Origin: Epiperipatus broadwayi
Taxonomy: Eukaryota > Onychophora > Udeonychophora > Euonychophora > Peripatidae
Direction of reading: 5' to 3'
Length of the DNA: 64,000 bases
Assembly (NCBI GenBank): GCA_028023455.1
Contig: JAQFVV010006451.1
Coordinates: 124,001 to 188,000 of the forward strand
Shown here: one piece after another, positions 1 through 11,760 of the stretch
Position numbering within the stretch: the stretch's first letter is position 1
Layout of the letters: every line of letters starts with the position of its first letter
Translations under genes and position numbers: made by a program
The notes under the pieces: model-generated
The model's database searches: none
What the model was told of the DNA's origin: nothing
The model's input: only the letters and a program-made list of their open reading frames with translations

Positions 1-104
1 GTGCTCAGTTTATATTAAGATCGCAAATGGATAAGCCTGTCCATTAAAGTATGAAGATTTGCTATCTTAACATACACTGAGCACTGATTATATATGTGTG
101 GGGG

Positions 105-174
105 AGATAATAATCTGGACCAACTGATGAGCGCTGGTGTAGCACGAAATACTTATATTAGTCATTATTTATCT
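105..174 (+). ncRNA. Hammerhead ribozyme motif, family B copy 1
   Basis: A type I hammerhead layout can be read directly. CTGATGA lies at 124-130, stem-loop II at 131-145 (GCGCTG/TAGCAC around GTG, imperfect), GAAA at 146-149, and a tiny stem III (ATA/TAT) ends in T156-A157, the predicted cleavage site. Stem I pairs ACCAA (119-123) with TTAGT (158-162), with one mismatch. It then continues outward as AGATAATAAT against ATTATTTATCT. All core nucleotides are present. The same layout recurs at 16666-16735 and, reversed, at 8065-8123. Self-cleavage is inferred, and such short stem III hammerheads often act as dimers. Confidence 0.65.
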
Positions 175-1094
175 TTTTCTACATGCGTGTGGTTATGCGT
201 ATTAGTAGTATGAGATAGTGTGGATAGTTTTTAGATTAAAGATAAAAATAGGGGAAGCCATCAAATTTTATCACAATCCGCAGATTACTAACCTGGTGGA
301 TAATGCCTTTTTTCATTAAATATTTGTGAAACGATCCAGTTTTTGCAAAGATCTGATTGGTTGTTTTTTTAATTATATATAGAAAGCCGCATTACGACCT
401 GCAGTACGTAAACGGATAATATGTATGCTCATACAACAATAATAATCTATCCTCTAGCAAATATTTATCGTAAAAAAAAAACAAAACAAACAATGTTTAA
501 ATGTGTTTATAAATAGAAAAAAAAAGAGAGAGAGAGAGAGAAAGAGAGATGGAAATAATGGCTTTTACATCACTTCTTGTAAAGTAAACATGAAGTTTAT
601 CTTTATTATAATGCTAGTTAAAATATCGCTACAAAACCTTTTATTGTTTGAAAAATTTGATATTCTTATAAGCAGTAGCGTTCTACTTTTAATGACGTGC
701 GGACTATCATTTATTTTATTTGTATACAAAGCCCCCGAGATCTAGTCTCCAAAGACATTTATTTTGGCAAAAAGTTATAAATAAGACATCAAAAATCAGA
801 AATTAAAATATTTACAAAAATAACAATAAGAAATAAAATGCAAATGCTTATATAGCAGCATTAATGTGAAAGTATTGTCCTGAATAAGTAGTGATGGATC
901 GAAATAACCAAATTAAATGCATAGTATGACTTCATCAATAATATTTTGTCCTATCGACAGGTCTAGAGAGCAGTCACATAACAAATTCGTCCATTTCTCC
1001 ATTTCATTCTCTTCAATGCCCAGTTCTTCAATTCTATATATCTCTTCCTATCTCTTATATATTTATCATTTATACAAACATTCATTCTGCCTTA
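175..1094. other. No gene recognised; GA microsatellite
   Basis: The only structure I see is a short GA/AAGAG microsatellite at about 523-549. The open frames here are short, low-complexity and without recognisable domains. Confidence 0.5.
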
Positions 1095-1335
1095 TCAGGC
1101 ATTGAGAAGAAAGACCATGGTGTTTCTTGATCTTAAACTCAGAGGCAAAAAGCCAATAAACTCACCACGCTGGCTAATGCGTGTTGGTGAGCAGCCCATC
1201 CATGTTTGTATACTATATGAATAATCACATAGTAATAACAGCTGCAACGACAAGAACGTATAGAAGATGGATTAAACTTGGAGAGACCTTCATCCTGCAG
1301 TGGATTGATAATGGTTGATGATGATGATGATCTCT
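1095..1335 (+). repeat. Dispersed repeat ending in an RTE-like 3' tail
   Basis: The first part (CATTGAGAAGAAAGACCATG through AATAACAGCTGCAACGACAA) recurs at 54146-54245. The last part (GGAGAGACCTTCATCCTGCA then a TGATGATGATGATGATG run) recurs on the minus strand at about 13800-13860. There it is the 3' end of an endonuclease-RT LINE whose C-terminus is readable. A (TGA)n tail is typical of RTE-clade LINEs. The joint structure could be a SINE that borrowed an RTE tail, or simply a truncated LINE. Confidence 0.5.
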
Positions 1336-1708
1336 TATATCATACAGTAGAAGCAACCTTTTTTATACTTATATATTTACACCCTTCTCTATATATTCTC
1401 ATACATATGTACATATATTTATATATACAGACAGTTATTAGATTTAAATGTTTAGCTATTACTTTAAACATATATGCATTACCACAGCAGTTCAATTTTG
1501 GTGTATGGGGCAAAGTAATTTTGATTCCACCTATCAGGAATTCTGGGGAAATTAATTTAATTATAACTTTCACCCACCTCAGAAAAGCACAAAAATAAAA
1601 TTCTAATAAAATACATAATAGTACTACTTATAATAATTTTAAGAAAAGGTATAGTAAAAATAAGACTCATAGATCACATGACCCTATTCTCTTAAGCTTG
1701 TAAGTTAT

Positions 1709-2078
1709 AAACAGTGAGGATTGCCAATTCCTCAACAAGCTTTGTGTTAAATGCTTAGCCAGAGAAAGCATTTAAAATATCTCTCTGTCAGGACCCCCCC
1801 CCAAACACCTGACCATGGTTTTGTGCTTTGGTACACCTCAGAGAGGTGCTAGGGTAGCTGGGTTTGAAGACCTGTAGGTGTCAGTTAAATGCTGGCTTTG
1901 GGTTGGTATTTTTAGATCTAGTGTCTGAACCTACCTTGGTACCTCTCTGAGGAGTGCCAAAGCATAAAACCATGGCCAGGGGTTGGGGAAGGGGTTCCTG
2001 ACAGAGATATTTTAAATGCTTTCTCTGGCTAAGCATTTAACAAAAAGCTTGTTGAGGAATTGACAATCCTCATTGTTT
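1709..2078. mobile_element. Foldback element (inverted-repeat MITE), about 370 bp
   Basis: Two arms of about 150 bp are inverted copies of each other. The left arm begins AAACAGTGAGGATTGCCAAT and the right arm ends ATTGACAATCCTCATTGTTT. Inner matches include GCTTAGCCAGAGAAAGCATT against its complement and CACCTCAGAGAGG against CCTCTCTGAGG. The centre (about 1870-1930) is unpaired. No coding capacity is seen, and the superfamily is unknown. Confidence 0.75.
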
Positions 2079-2149
2079 GTATAGTAAAAACTATTGATTT
2101 TTTTTTGTAAATGTTTTGTTAGTAGCAATTTTGAAAAATGTTTCTGATA

Positions 2150-2355
2150 TCTTTCTTGATAGCACCCAGTGTCGATGCACTGTGTGCACTTCCTTAACTA
2201 TCATTGTCTTGATAGTTCCAGGTATCAATGCACTGCTGCACTTCCATCATTGCCTTGATAGCACTAGGTGTCAATGCGCTGTCTGTACCTCCTTTACTAT
2301 CATTGTCATGATAGCATCAGATGTCAATGCACTTCTGCACTTCCCTTGCTGCACT
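2150..2355 (+). repeat. Degenerate minisatellite, four units of about 45-55 bp
   Basis: Four successive units carry TTGATAGCA(C/T)(C/T)(C/A)AG(T/A)GTC followed by AATGCACT and a CACTTCC block, at about 2157, 2208, 2250 and 2307. The frame happens to stay open through them, giving a cysteine-rich repeat peptide. I regard that frame as a by-product of the repeat rather than a gene. Confidence 0.65.
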
Positions 2356-2639
2356 CTTGTAAATATGCATACACGTTTGTGCACAACACATTTAATATTT
2401 TCTTTATGAAGGCAGCCTTACATCCAGTACAAGTCAGCAAATATTAATTTTATCATTTCTAGCAAACAAATGTACTATGAATAAAGGCTAAAACAAATTT
2501 TATGCCAGGTTTTAATTACGAATCTGAAACTTAGACACTCAATGGGTAAGAATACATAGTCTTATACATAGTGGACATAACAAGAAGGGATTAAACTTGA
2601 AATACTTGGCTGAGAGGACAAACAGGTATTACTTACATC

Positions 2640-2840
2640 ATTGAAAGAATTGAAAAAATTGAAATGGATTTAGCTTGGGTACAGTTAACGTATTAAATTG
2701 GATCCCAAAAGATTATAAAATACATAAAAAGAAAATACATGAGTGGGATAGAAAAAATAAAAAAAGTTGTTGATATGATATGGAGAAGAAACGCTATGAA
2801 TTGGGAGATTCTGGATCAAATTTGGAAAAATCTTTACAGT
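2640..2840 (+). pseudogene. Degraded LINE C-terminal fragment (endonuclease-RT tail)
   Basis: Across shifted frames the plus strand gives LKKLKW-like, LNWIPKDYK and WRRNAMNWEILDQIW pieces. These line up with the better preserved minus-strand LINE tail at 13795-14075 (RWSWAEYIGKIDDNRW then LNWIPRDCKRP). This C-terminal block is characteristic of endonuclease-RT LINE proteins. It is frameshifted, 5' truncated and not expressed as a protein. Confidence 0.45.
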
Positions 2841-3175
2841 GAATCGATATTAGTAAAAATGATCAATGATTATGATAATAGTTTTAACATATAAAAAATA
2901 TTAAAGGTAGCACATATAGAGTTAAAATTACTCCATTTATATATATGTTAGAGAAATTGACTATCCAAATGGTGATTGGAATAATTCAATAATAATTTTG
3001 GTATAACGCGAATATTAGTAATTAAGAAATGTATAAATGAAAAGTTTTTTAAATGTATGTCTATATGTGTGTGTGTGAATGAATGACTAGAAATACAGTT
3101 ATCAAGTTCATCTTTATGTGTAGTCCATTGTGATGATAATGCTAATAATATTTTGACTGGATCTTAGTTACAACT

Positions 3176-3281
3176 TTATAACCGAGAGGTCATCGCAGCC
3201 GCCTTGCAAGCAAGTAGTTGGTTGCAGACGGTTGTGGGTTCGCGTCCCGGCCGATGCTATGATATATGAAAAAAAAAAACT
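3176..3281 (+). repeat. tRNA-derived SINE, family 1 (subfamily b)
   Basis: A tRNA-like head has an A box (CCGAGAGGTCA), a long middle section (CCTTGCAAGCAAG then GGTTGCAGACGGTTG) and a clear B box (GGGTTCGCGTCCC). It ends CCGGCCGATGCTATGATATA plus poly(A). The same head and tail occur at 9585, 21881, 30263 and 31366. The CCGATGC end pairs with the GCATTGG start seen in complete copies, so the whole element is a tRNA fold plus a short tail. Confidence 0.8.
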
Positions 3282-5429
3282 TTATATAATTATATATATG
3301 GCTGAAAACTGTTAGAAGTTTTTCTATTACATAAGATACTGCCAATATATTGGTTCATTCTTCCCATACGTAAATAAATTCCCCCAAAAATTGTTTTCGC
3401 ATCAGTCATACATATATAAAGTATTTTATCACCCACATACATACGCATATTGTCTTTTTTTTAAAATAAATATATAGAGAATTTATATATATAAACACAA
3501 AACCTGGCGTACTTAAATGCCTGTGCTCCTTTGCTTTAATAATTCAACTTATATTTGTCTTCAACTTACCTGCAAAATCAATTAGCCTTATGTCCAATAT
3601 AGCTTGGAGCATATCAATTTTACCTTTTTTTTTTTAATCAAAAGAATATTTCCTATAAATGTGATATCACATTTTGAAATATAAAATACAATCTATTTCT
3701 TTTTAATGGGGTGGGGGGAATTCACCTATGTGAGATTTGTAGAGCCCCACATCACCTTCATGTGACGAAATGTTACGCTTTAACTTCACTTTACCATTTT
3801 AGTTTATTACTTACCCAGACTTCTAAAGCAATTTAATATTTAACATCTTGAGTTTCTGTCTTTTTCTTTGAGCAACACAGCCTTGAGATGAAAATTATAT
3901 CATTTCAATTTAAATTCTCCCCGCACCTTAACAAATTGCCATAAAGTTAATAAAAGAAAGAGCGAGGGTGGTAAAATAAAGAACAGGGTAATATTATGCT
4001 ACTAATGTCTAATAATACGATAGAGTTAAAATATAAAGAAAACCTATGTTGCAAAAAAAAAAATACTTTCAATGATTTAAAAGTAAAATTGATAAAAATA
4101 CATACAACGACACAATTATTTATATATATATAACTGTGTTCAAACAGATATCAAATAAGCCCCTTGCAGGAAATGGCGTCTTCAATAATTTTTCACATAG
4201 CATCCCTAAAAAAAAATAGAAGTCATTCTTCACTAGGCTTATCAATTTCTTGGTAGGAGTAGTTTTACTTTCTAGTAAAGAATATTCATTTACAAATATT
4301 GGATTATTATCTACGTTGATAGAGATCAGATTATTTTAAAAATTCATAAGACAAGTAAAGCATTTTGGGTTTATTCGGCGTGGCTTCGAAGTCAGATCGA
4401 AGGCTTGACTGATAAATATATTATAGGTTTTAAGACAATATAATGTAATAGTGAAATTTGAGCTCAAGCTCCGTGATTTTTTTAATATTGGTTATGTTAT
4501 CCTAAGAAAGACATAACAAAAGAAATAACCTAAAAATATTTGATATAGTCAACATCCTAATTGTATCGTTAAACATAAACAAATGAGACATTGAATTGTT
4601 ATTGGAATGTATATGTGTGAAGTTATGTGTTGACATAAACAATATTGAATGATTAATAAAAAACATTATAATTAAAAAATTGTTAATCTATTTAAAATAA
4701 TGTCTAAAACATTAGCTAGTATATATAAAATGAGTAAGAATGGAAATGAACTTTCTTTATGTAAATTGAATATGTTTTATTATTCTAATTTATAGAGTAT
4801 ATATATATTAAAAAAAGATATTTTAACAGCAGGAAATGCAGTGTTACTGGAAAAGAAATTAAATGAATGAATGAGCAAATGAACTTGATCCTGAATGATG
4901 TTAAATATTACGAAGCTTACCAAGAAAACGATATATTATAGAACATCATTTTTTAAAATAAAAAGAACAGGATCTTCAGAACTCACTTTCAAAACACATA
5001 AACAACTTAATAGCATAAGTCTAGTGGATATACTCATAATTTATTTCAAGACTATGATGAACAATAAGGAGTCAACAATAAAACTTCTGCCATGAAAGGC
5101 GAATCATCCATTTCTGTTGAAAATACAAGTATAACCATATAAAGATTAAATTCATCGCATGGTGGCAAACATATTAAAGTACAATTGGAGTTTATAATAA
5201 ATTATTTTAAACGTAAGTATGGGATATTGTTTTAAATTTGAAATCACTCATAAAAGTTCATAGTTTTAAAGTGAAACATGGAGACTTGGATAAATATAAA
5301 CTGTATAAATATAAAATGCACACATCAGAACATTATGGGATTCCAACAGAAAGTAGAAAGGATGTTGGACTATACTTCTTTTTACATTTGCTTGTATATA
5401 GAATATGTAAATGTGTTATAAAATTCTGT
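3282..5429. other. No recognisable gene
   Basis: The sequence is AT-rich with short open frames only. Frames at 4895-5095 and 5238-5438 (66 codons each) resemble nothing I know. They lie next to the gypsy remnant and could be worn pol sequence, but I cannot show it. Confidence 0.4.
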
Positions 5430-6485
5430 TATCATTAATAAACACTGTACTTAGTTGACATTCCTTATGAATAGGCTGAACTAGTTATTGATTTGCTGCT
5501 AGGATGCAGCTGAAGTTTATTTTTATTAATGATATACCAGGTCTTGTTTGACACTATGGACATTGCAGACCTTGTGTCCAGTTCCATTATGACTGTTGTA
5601 TCATTAATAATAACTCTTTTTGAAAACAGAGACACTATTTCTCATGTTGTTTATACAGACAATTAGTTTTTTTTAATTTAAATTGCCTTTTCACCTTTTT
5701 GGAATGGATTTATCCATTCTGCCTTTAACAACTTATTGTTTCATTTTAAAACAAGCAGTTCTTATGTGATTGACATGCTTGCATTATGACAAACAGTATA
5801 GCAGTGTGGACATTCTGTGTGTGCATGTATCAGTTTATTACAATTGTAACAACACTTTTTATTCATTGTTGTTGATTTATTTAAGCTGTCAACTGGGTGC
5901 TTGACCAACCCAGTGTTCTGCTCAATACATTGAATATTATAATTTATTTTTACCAATGGTTTGCTTGACTAGTTGTTGATTTTGCTAGTGTTGCTTGAGA
6001 CAAAGCTGATTCAAAGTTCATGTTAGGATTCATTAATAGTTTAACTGTAAGATTATTATTTGTTTATTCCACAGATAAAATGATTTTAAAGAGCTTCATT
6101 AAGAAAGTCATTGAAATCACATTTTAATGCCAAGGAATGAATTTAAACAGCAAAATCTTTAATTTTTTCTCCTTCCCTTTAGACACAAAGATTGAAATAA
6201 TATCTCTGCATTATTGTTAGGGGTTTAGGAGTAAAAAAGTTGGTTAGTAGAGATAATGCTTTTCCAAAATCTAGGTAAACTGGTAACTCTGACCCTGTTT
6301 GTGATTTAAGCACTTTATAAATCTGGGGTTCTATTGTTGTAATAAACTTGACTAATTTCAACTCAGGTCTATTGATTTGATTGGTCTGCAAATAAAAGAT
6401 TGTTTGATTTTTACAGCTTGGCCAATTCTCTGGGTAAGCCAGATCAAATGCTTCTATGAAACCAATATTGCCATTCTGTTATTTT
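5430..6485 (-). pseudogene. Ty3/gypsy LTR retrotransposon gag-protease remnant
   Basis: Read from 6485 downward, the minus strand encodes a gag-like segment. IEAFDLAYPENW is followed by KLVKFITTIEPQIYKVLKSQ and then FFTPKPLTIMQRYYFN, the order and spacing of gypsy gag matrix/capsid sequences. Next (about 5762-5956) comes a zinc-knuckle-like stretch (CCYNCNKLIHAHTECPHC, then VCHN). After frame changes, at about 5545-5630, there is a retropepsin-like IINDTTVIMELDTRSAMSIV. Gag and protease therefore sit in the normal order. The protease active site reads DTR where DTG is expected, and several stops and frameshifts separate the blocks, so this copy is dead. I find no reverse transcriptase downstream and no convincing LTRs. 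Confidence 0.7.
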
Positions 6486-6589
6486 TCTCCTTTTTATATC
6501 ATAAGAGATAAAAAAAATTCTTTTAATTTATGTAAATCTCCACTGAGAATGATCTTTTAATGTTTATTTAATAAAGTACTGTGTGTATA

Positions 6590-6790
6590 ACTGTCAATTT
6601 CTGATAAAGACAAAATCTATCAACCCAATAAGGGAAGTTTCTGTCTTTAATCTAAGAGTAACCACTCTGATTAACTTTACAAAATTTTATTAACATACCA
6701 ATAATGTTTGCAGTCAATTTTTCTGAATAATGACAAAATCTAATGACCCACTCGGTCAAGAGATTTTGTTCTTTGATTCTTTTTTCCAGC
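6590..6790. repeat. Short direct duplication upstream of the gag remnant
   Basis: GACAAAATCTATCAACCCA (about 6609) is repeated as GACAAAATCTAATGACCCA (about 6731), with matching sequence on both sides. The offset is about 122 bp. On the minus strand this precedes gag, so it may be a leader duplication of the gypsy element. Confidence 0.45.
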
Positions 6791-8064
6791 TGTTGGGGGG
6801 AAAATATATTGTTGGCAAACTGCACTGAATCTGTTATATTTATTTAGCCCGAATTACTCATATAAACACAAATGAATATACATGTTTTAATAACATATTT
6901 ATTAGTAATATATAGATACAATCATACACTTGATTTATAATATATTTACAATATTTACAGATTTAAGTAATGATGGCTATACTCCGCCTATTACTGTCTA
7001 AATGTGAACTATTGAAGAAGGGACTGTAGGTGCCCTTATAGATTTCTCTACTCATTTTTAGTGTACTTGAGAGCTTTCTTCATGAGTAGGTAAAGTGATC
7101 TTTTCAACTGACTTTACACTTGTATTGAGGCAGCTTTGCTTTGGAACTTCTGGTCCTAAACATGAACTTATCTGGCTGTGTTAAATGTTAGCTTAAACAG
7201 CAAAATTTCAGAGAATGATCACTGCTGTTAAGTTTAGCAGGAGTTTTCTTTGACTGTATATGGAAAAATAGGCTACTCTTATTCAGGTTTAACTGTTGTT
7301 CTCTGGAGAACGCATATTGTCTTTCAGATTTGGTAATTATTATTTCCCTTACCTTCACAAAACCTGACTATTTATTACCAGATCTCCAACCTTAATGGAA
7401 GCATTCAGATTCAGTAAGCATCATTACCTTTTGGTCCTTGCCATTGGCTATGCATTCTCTTTGCTTATTGGTTAGTGGCAATAAATGTTCAATCTGGTCT
7501 AGATATGATGAAATATGGACTAGTTCATTTTCTGAAGGATAAAGTGAGATATGATAATAACCTAATAAGGTTGTGGCAATTTGCCAATAGAATTTATTAT
7601 TTCCATTATCATTTAGTTCAAGCTAAAACATACTTACTTGTCTCATCATACACATTATCTCTGAAAGTAATTACTGTGTAAGTATGTTAAAGTTATGAAC
7701 AAATTAAACATATTGCTTAAATTATTTATTATATTAATTTTAGTAATATTATACTGATATATAATCAGTTTTGGTTTCCATATACTGTTCTTAACATGGT
7801 AAACACGACTCTAGAAATAGTTTATTGAACATTATACATTAATAGTTACCAACTAAATAGTATGTTGTTAGGTAAAGAATATTTATTTTTTTTAAATAAT
7901 ATATAATGTTTTATTTTGTAATTACTATTATGTTAAGTAAATTTCATTTTGTAATTTTTTTTTGTAATTGCTTATTGTGGATCATCTCATTATCTATTCA
8001 CATATTTATATATTTATAGATATAATAAACACCTCTATACTTCCTCATTTTTTTTAAAAAATTT
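6791..8064. other. No recognisable gene; possible gypsy 5' flank
   Basis: About 6960-7690 is less AT-rich than its surroundings and lies where the 5' LTR of the minus-strand gypsy remnant would be. I could not find a matching second LTR. A 68-codon frame at 7475-7681 has no recognisable motif. Confidence 0.35.
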
Positions 8065-8123
8065 TAAATAATGATGCATTTTGTGCTGAACCAGCACTCA
8101 TCAGTTGACCCAGATCATTATCT
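8065..8123 (-). ncRNA. Hammerhead ribozyme motif, family B copy 3 (core mutated)
   Basis: On the minus strand CTGATGA (complement of 8098-8104) is followed by a perfect six-pair stem II, GTGCTG-GTT-CAGCAC (8083-8097). The next bases read AAAA instead of GAAA, so the invariant G12 is changed and cleavage is not expected. Distal stem I (AGATAATGATCT against ATCATTATTT) is still recognisable. It is the same family as 105-174 and 16666-16735. Confidence 0.6.
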
Positions 8124-8164
8124 CTCATATATATCTTTATTATATGAAAAGTATTTATCTAGAG

Positions 8165-8393
8165 TAAATTGTTACATTTTCATTTACCATTGTCAAACTT
8201 CCTACACTCACAACTTTAACATCATCCATTTCAGATAAATATAATAATGATTAAAGTTTATAGCTGTGCTAGAGATAATCTCTCGTTTTGATAATGATTA
8301 GTAATAATCATTATTGTATTTATCTGAACTGGATGGTGTCAAAGTTGTGAGTGTAGAAAGTTTGACAATGGTAAATGAAAATGTAACAATTTA
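8165..8393. mobile_element. Foldback element, 229 bp
   Basis: The left arm begins TAAATTGTTACATTTTCATT and the right arm ends in its exact complement. Long internal matches include TTTACCATTGTCAAACTT and ACACTCACAACTTT. Arms are about 90 bp around a spacer at about 8255-8305. It lies about 40 bp from the hammerhead at 8065-8123. No coding capacity. Confidence 0.8.
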
Positions 8394-9131
8394 TATATTT
8401 ATTGTAACTGAAAACCAATCTCTGTAAGAGAATTCCAAAAATCAAATAGCCTTACAAATTATTAATATGATTAAGAATATTCAAATGTTTAATATTCTTC
8501 CAAAATTGAGTTTATTCTTTTGCAATTCAAGCTATATTTTAATATATTAGAGACTATGCATATCACGTGTTATTATTAGCTAATTCAGAACATTAAATAA
8601 ACATTCAGTACACATTTTTATTTGTTAATATTATATTCATGTGCAAATATATTGGATAATTTGAAGATATGTTATTTTATTCACATTGCTCTCTTTTTAA
8701 AGATAAAAAGGATCATTACAATAAAATATTATTTTATATTGAGTTGTTTCATATAATAATATATACTTTTATTTCACAGCTCTTTTCATCATCCAACTAT
8801 TCCAATAGTTAATTAGAATACAAGCTTAATTATTTCAATGTGATATTTATTCATATTTCAATTTATGCAAAGTATCTTTCTTCAACTTTGTTTCTTATTC
8901 CACAAACTATTGTAATTAGGAATTACAAACTGTATTTAATAAAGAGCCTTAAACAATTGTGTGATTAAAACTCCTTTATTGCCCAAAATAAACAATAAAT
9001 ATATTTTCAAATACATATAAATTCAGTAACGGTATTTTGATCTCTTAGAAATCCAGTCTTTCAACTAACTTTAGTTTTTATTTGCTGATCTTGTGTTCAT
9101 TTGATGAACAAAATCTAAAACTATCAATCAA

Positions 9132-9203
9132 GCATTGGTGGCCTAGTGGTTAGCATAGCTGCCTTCCAATTAGCTGGCCTGGGTTTGCTTCCTGGTCAAT
9201 GCA
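9132..9203 (+). tRNA. tRNA-Gly(TCC)-like sequence, probably pseudogene or SINE head
   Basis: A seven-pair acceptor stem (GCATTGG with TCAATGC) encloses a D arm, an anticodon loop CTTCCAA with TCC at 9165-9167, and a T arm CTGGG/CCTGG. The order and much of the sequence follow metazoan tRNA-Gly(UCC). Against a working gene, the anticodon stem has a mismatch, the B box is altered (GTTTGCTTCC), and there is no T-run terminator. Instead an A-rich tail follows to 9228, as in retroposed copies. Confidence 0.5.
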
Positions 9204-9584
9204 TTTGACATATATAAAAAAAAAACGAAATCAATATTTGTTTTATTAAGTAAAAAATAATCTTAGAATATCAGTATTGCTCAGGTAAAGTATTACAAAA
9301 AGCTAACAACGCTATTGATTGATTTGTTTGTTTCAGTTCCTAGAATTCTTGTGAGGGCATTTGAGAGCATTCTTTTGTTTAAATCTTAAAAATTACAATG
9401 TATCTTTTTCATAGTCTGTTTATATATTTATTTTTTTGTCAAGATTATTCATGATTAAATACAGATTTCATTTTAAGATATTTCCTTTTAAAAGACAAAA
9501 CATAAAGAATAAAATTATGATTGGCTAAAAAGGAGACACTTTATAATGAACATAGCTGTAATTTTTCATCATTTTCATAAAACA

Positions 9585-9693
9585 TTTTTTTTTCATGTCA
9601 TAGCACCGACCAGGATGCGAACCCACAACCGTTTGCAACCAACTTCTTGCTTGCAAGGCGGCCATGATGACCTCTCGGCTAATAGCGCTTGAC
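9585..9693 (-). repeat. tRNA-derived SINE, family 1 (subfamily b)
   Basis: On the minus strand it reads AGCCGAGAGGTCATCATGGC, then CTTGCAAGCAAGAAGTTGG, then B box GGGTTCGCATCC, and ends GGTGCTATGACATG plus poly(A) (a T-run at 9588-9595 on the plus strand). It is closely similar to the copy at 3176. The small 63-codon frame over it is only the SINE read through. Confidence 0.8.
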
Positions 9694-9699
9694 ATTTTT

Positions 9700-11760
9700 A
9701 TTGACAATTGTAGCAATCACCAATAACAAAAAACTATTGTTCAGATTTTATATTTTGCTTTAAATTTTTTTTTTTTAATTTACAAAGTTGTGATATTATT
9801 TTTAAAAATGATTTTTATATGTAAACTTATATTTCTAAAAAATAATTTGAAACTTGTGAAATTATAATAAAAAATAGAAATTAATTTGTTAAAATAAAAA
9901 AATTAAAATTTAACCCAAATGACCACTAGGGGGTTTCAAAAATGCAAATCAAGGAAATAGTTCATACAGCTTAGTAGTCTATTTTCATTGTGTTGATAAA
10001 CTTTTGAATCATTCTTTATATCAATGCTAGATATTACTTATAAATGCAAAATGAATCTATTTATTTTCACATTTCCTAGTTGATATAAGACATTTTTTAA
10101 CATCAGAGTGCATTTGGAAGTTCCCTCTTATTAAGATCATGTGTCATATCTGCTACTCTTAGAAAGAACTGATAATGCAAATGTAAATGGATTCATTTTA
10201 CATTTGGAAAATCAAACTTTGACAGAGGCAAAATCACTGATAAAACCAGAAATTGGGGAGTTTATATATATATAATTATTTTTTATCAAAATGTAAAAGT
10301 TGTGTTCAGAATTTAATATTAAGATGAGAAAATGGGTATTAATTAATGAAATCAGAATATGCCATTATAAAAAATCTAAAAAAAAAAAAAATAATAAAAC
10401 AGTCTTTAAATAAGATACAGCAAGGAAATCATCTTTCTAAAAGACCTTTATAAAAAAAAACAATTGAGAAGGCATTATAGTGGTGGGGGATTTGAGTGGT
10501 TTTGCAATAGTTGTGCATTCTCAAGAGTGGCTAAATACCCATCTATTCACAAGTATTAGGTAGCTAACTCCATAACTACCTAATAAAACATTTTTAAGCC
10601 AAATTTAAACTTGAAAATAATTTCAAGTTTTAACCAGCCTAGTTTTAATACAAGATGTGGTGTAATATAAAAATATGCATCAAGAATAATGTCTTGTATA
10701 AAGACATAAAATGTAGGCAACCATTTCAAAACATTCAATATAAAAATGGCAATATTTAAATATTTTTGTTATAATCTGTAATCTTGTTCTTAGAAGTTGA
10801 ATTAAAGGTCTCTAATGATAATGTTATTACTATATTACTAAAGCATAAATAATCAATGTATATTTCAAAGCAAATATACGTGTGATAAATGATATTTATT
10901 AGTGTTATGAAAAATTGAGAATAAAGGCTTTTTAAATGAAATTTAATTGCCAAAATAATTTAATACAAAATACAGTGGATTCTGATAAAATGAATTAATT
11001 AGTTTTGGAAATAATTCATTATATCATTTTTTAAAGTTAATATTATCAGACTTTAAATCCAGTTTTAGGGCTCATAACTAAAATTATTACTGTATATGCA
11101 TCTAGGAGAATAGTATTAAACAAAAATGTATATTATTTTTACCACCAAAGATATAATGAATTACACACCTAATTTAATAACTAAGTTTTATATGATAAAG
11201 ATGTCTTACATTCTAATTTTCATTGTATGTCTTTGTATTTGTTCTTATAAATTTTACTTTAGTAATTAAAAAGTACTTGTTCTGTTAATTATTTCTTTGC
11301 TTTAGTGGCTTCATTGTAGCAGTCTACATTTGCATATATATTTTGATTTTTTTTTAAGTCTAATAATTTTCAACTTTAAAATAAAGTTTTTTGACTTAGA
11401 AGGATGAAATTTTAATAAAGTATTTGATAGTTTTTGAAAAATGTGTGATTTATGTTTTAAAAACATTGATTGCAAATAGGTTTATTCCAAATCATGTTTG
11501 TTTCAACCTAAAATTGAGCTGAAAGCAACTGATTTAAAGTAGATAGAATTACTTTTTTTTTCATTTAAGTAGATAGAATTACTTTTGTACTTCAAATAAG
11601 AAACAAATACCAATAATAGGTTTCATTGTTTTTTAGAAAAAATCTTAATACACATTACAATAAAAAAAATATTATATAAAGTTTAAAATAAAATAAATAA
11701 CTGTCATTTATCAACTTGATTCATAGCTGAGTTATGTGCAATTTGGAAATATTTTTTCAG
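9700..11760. other. No recognisable gene or repeat
   Basis: AT-rich sequence with homopolymer runs. A 22-bp direct duplication (AAGTAGATAGAATTACTTTT) occurs at about 11538 and 11566. I see nothing else structured. Confidence 0.4.

Noticed and set aside
503-745. 80-codon plus-strand frame
   Set aside because: It starts in a GA microsatellite, is hydrophobic by AT-bias, and has no recognisable domain or splice context.
6880-7690. 5' LTR of the gypsy remnant
   Set aside because: The position fits, but no second copy or matching TG...CA ends could be found.
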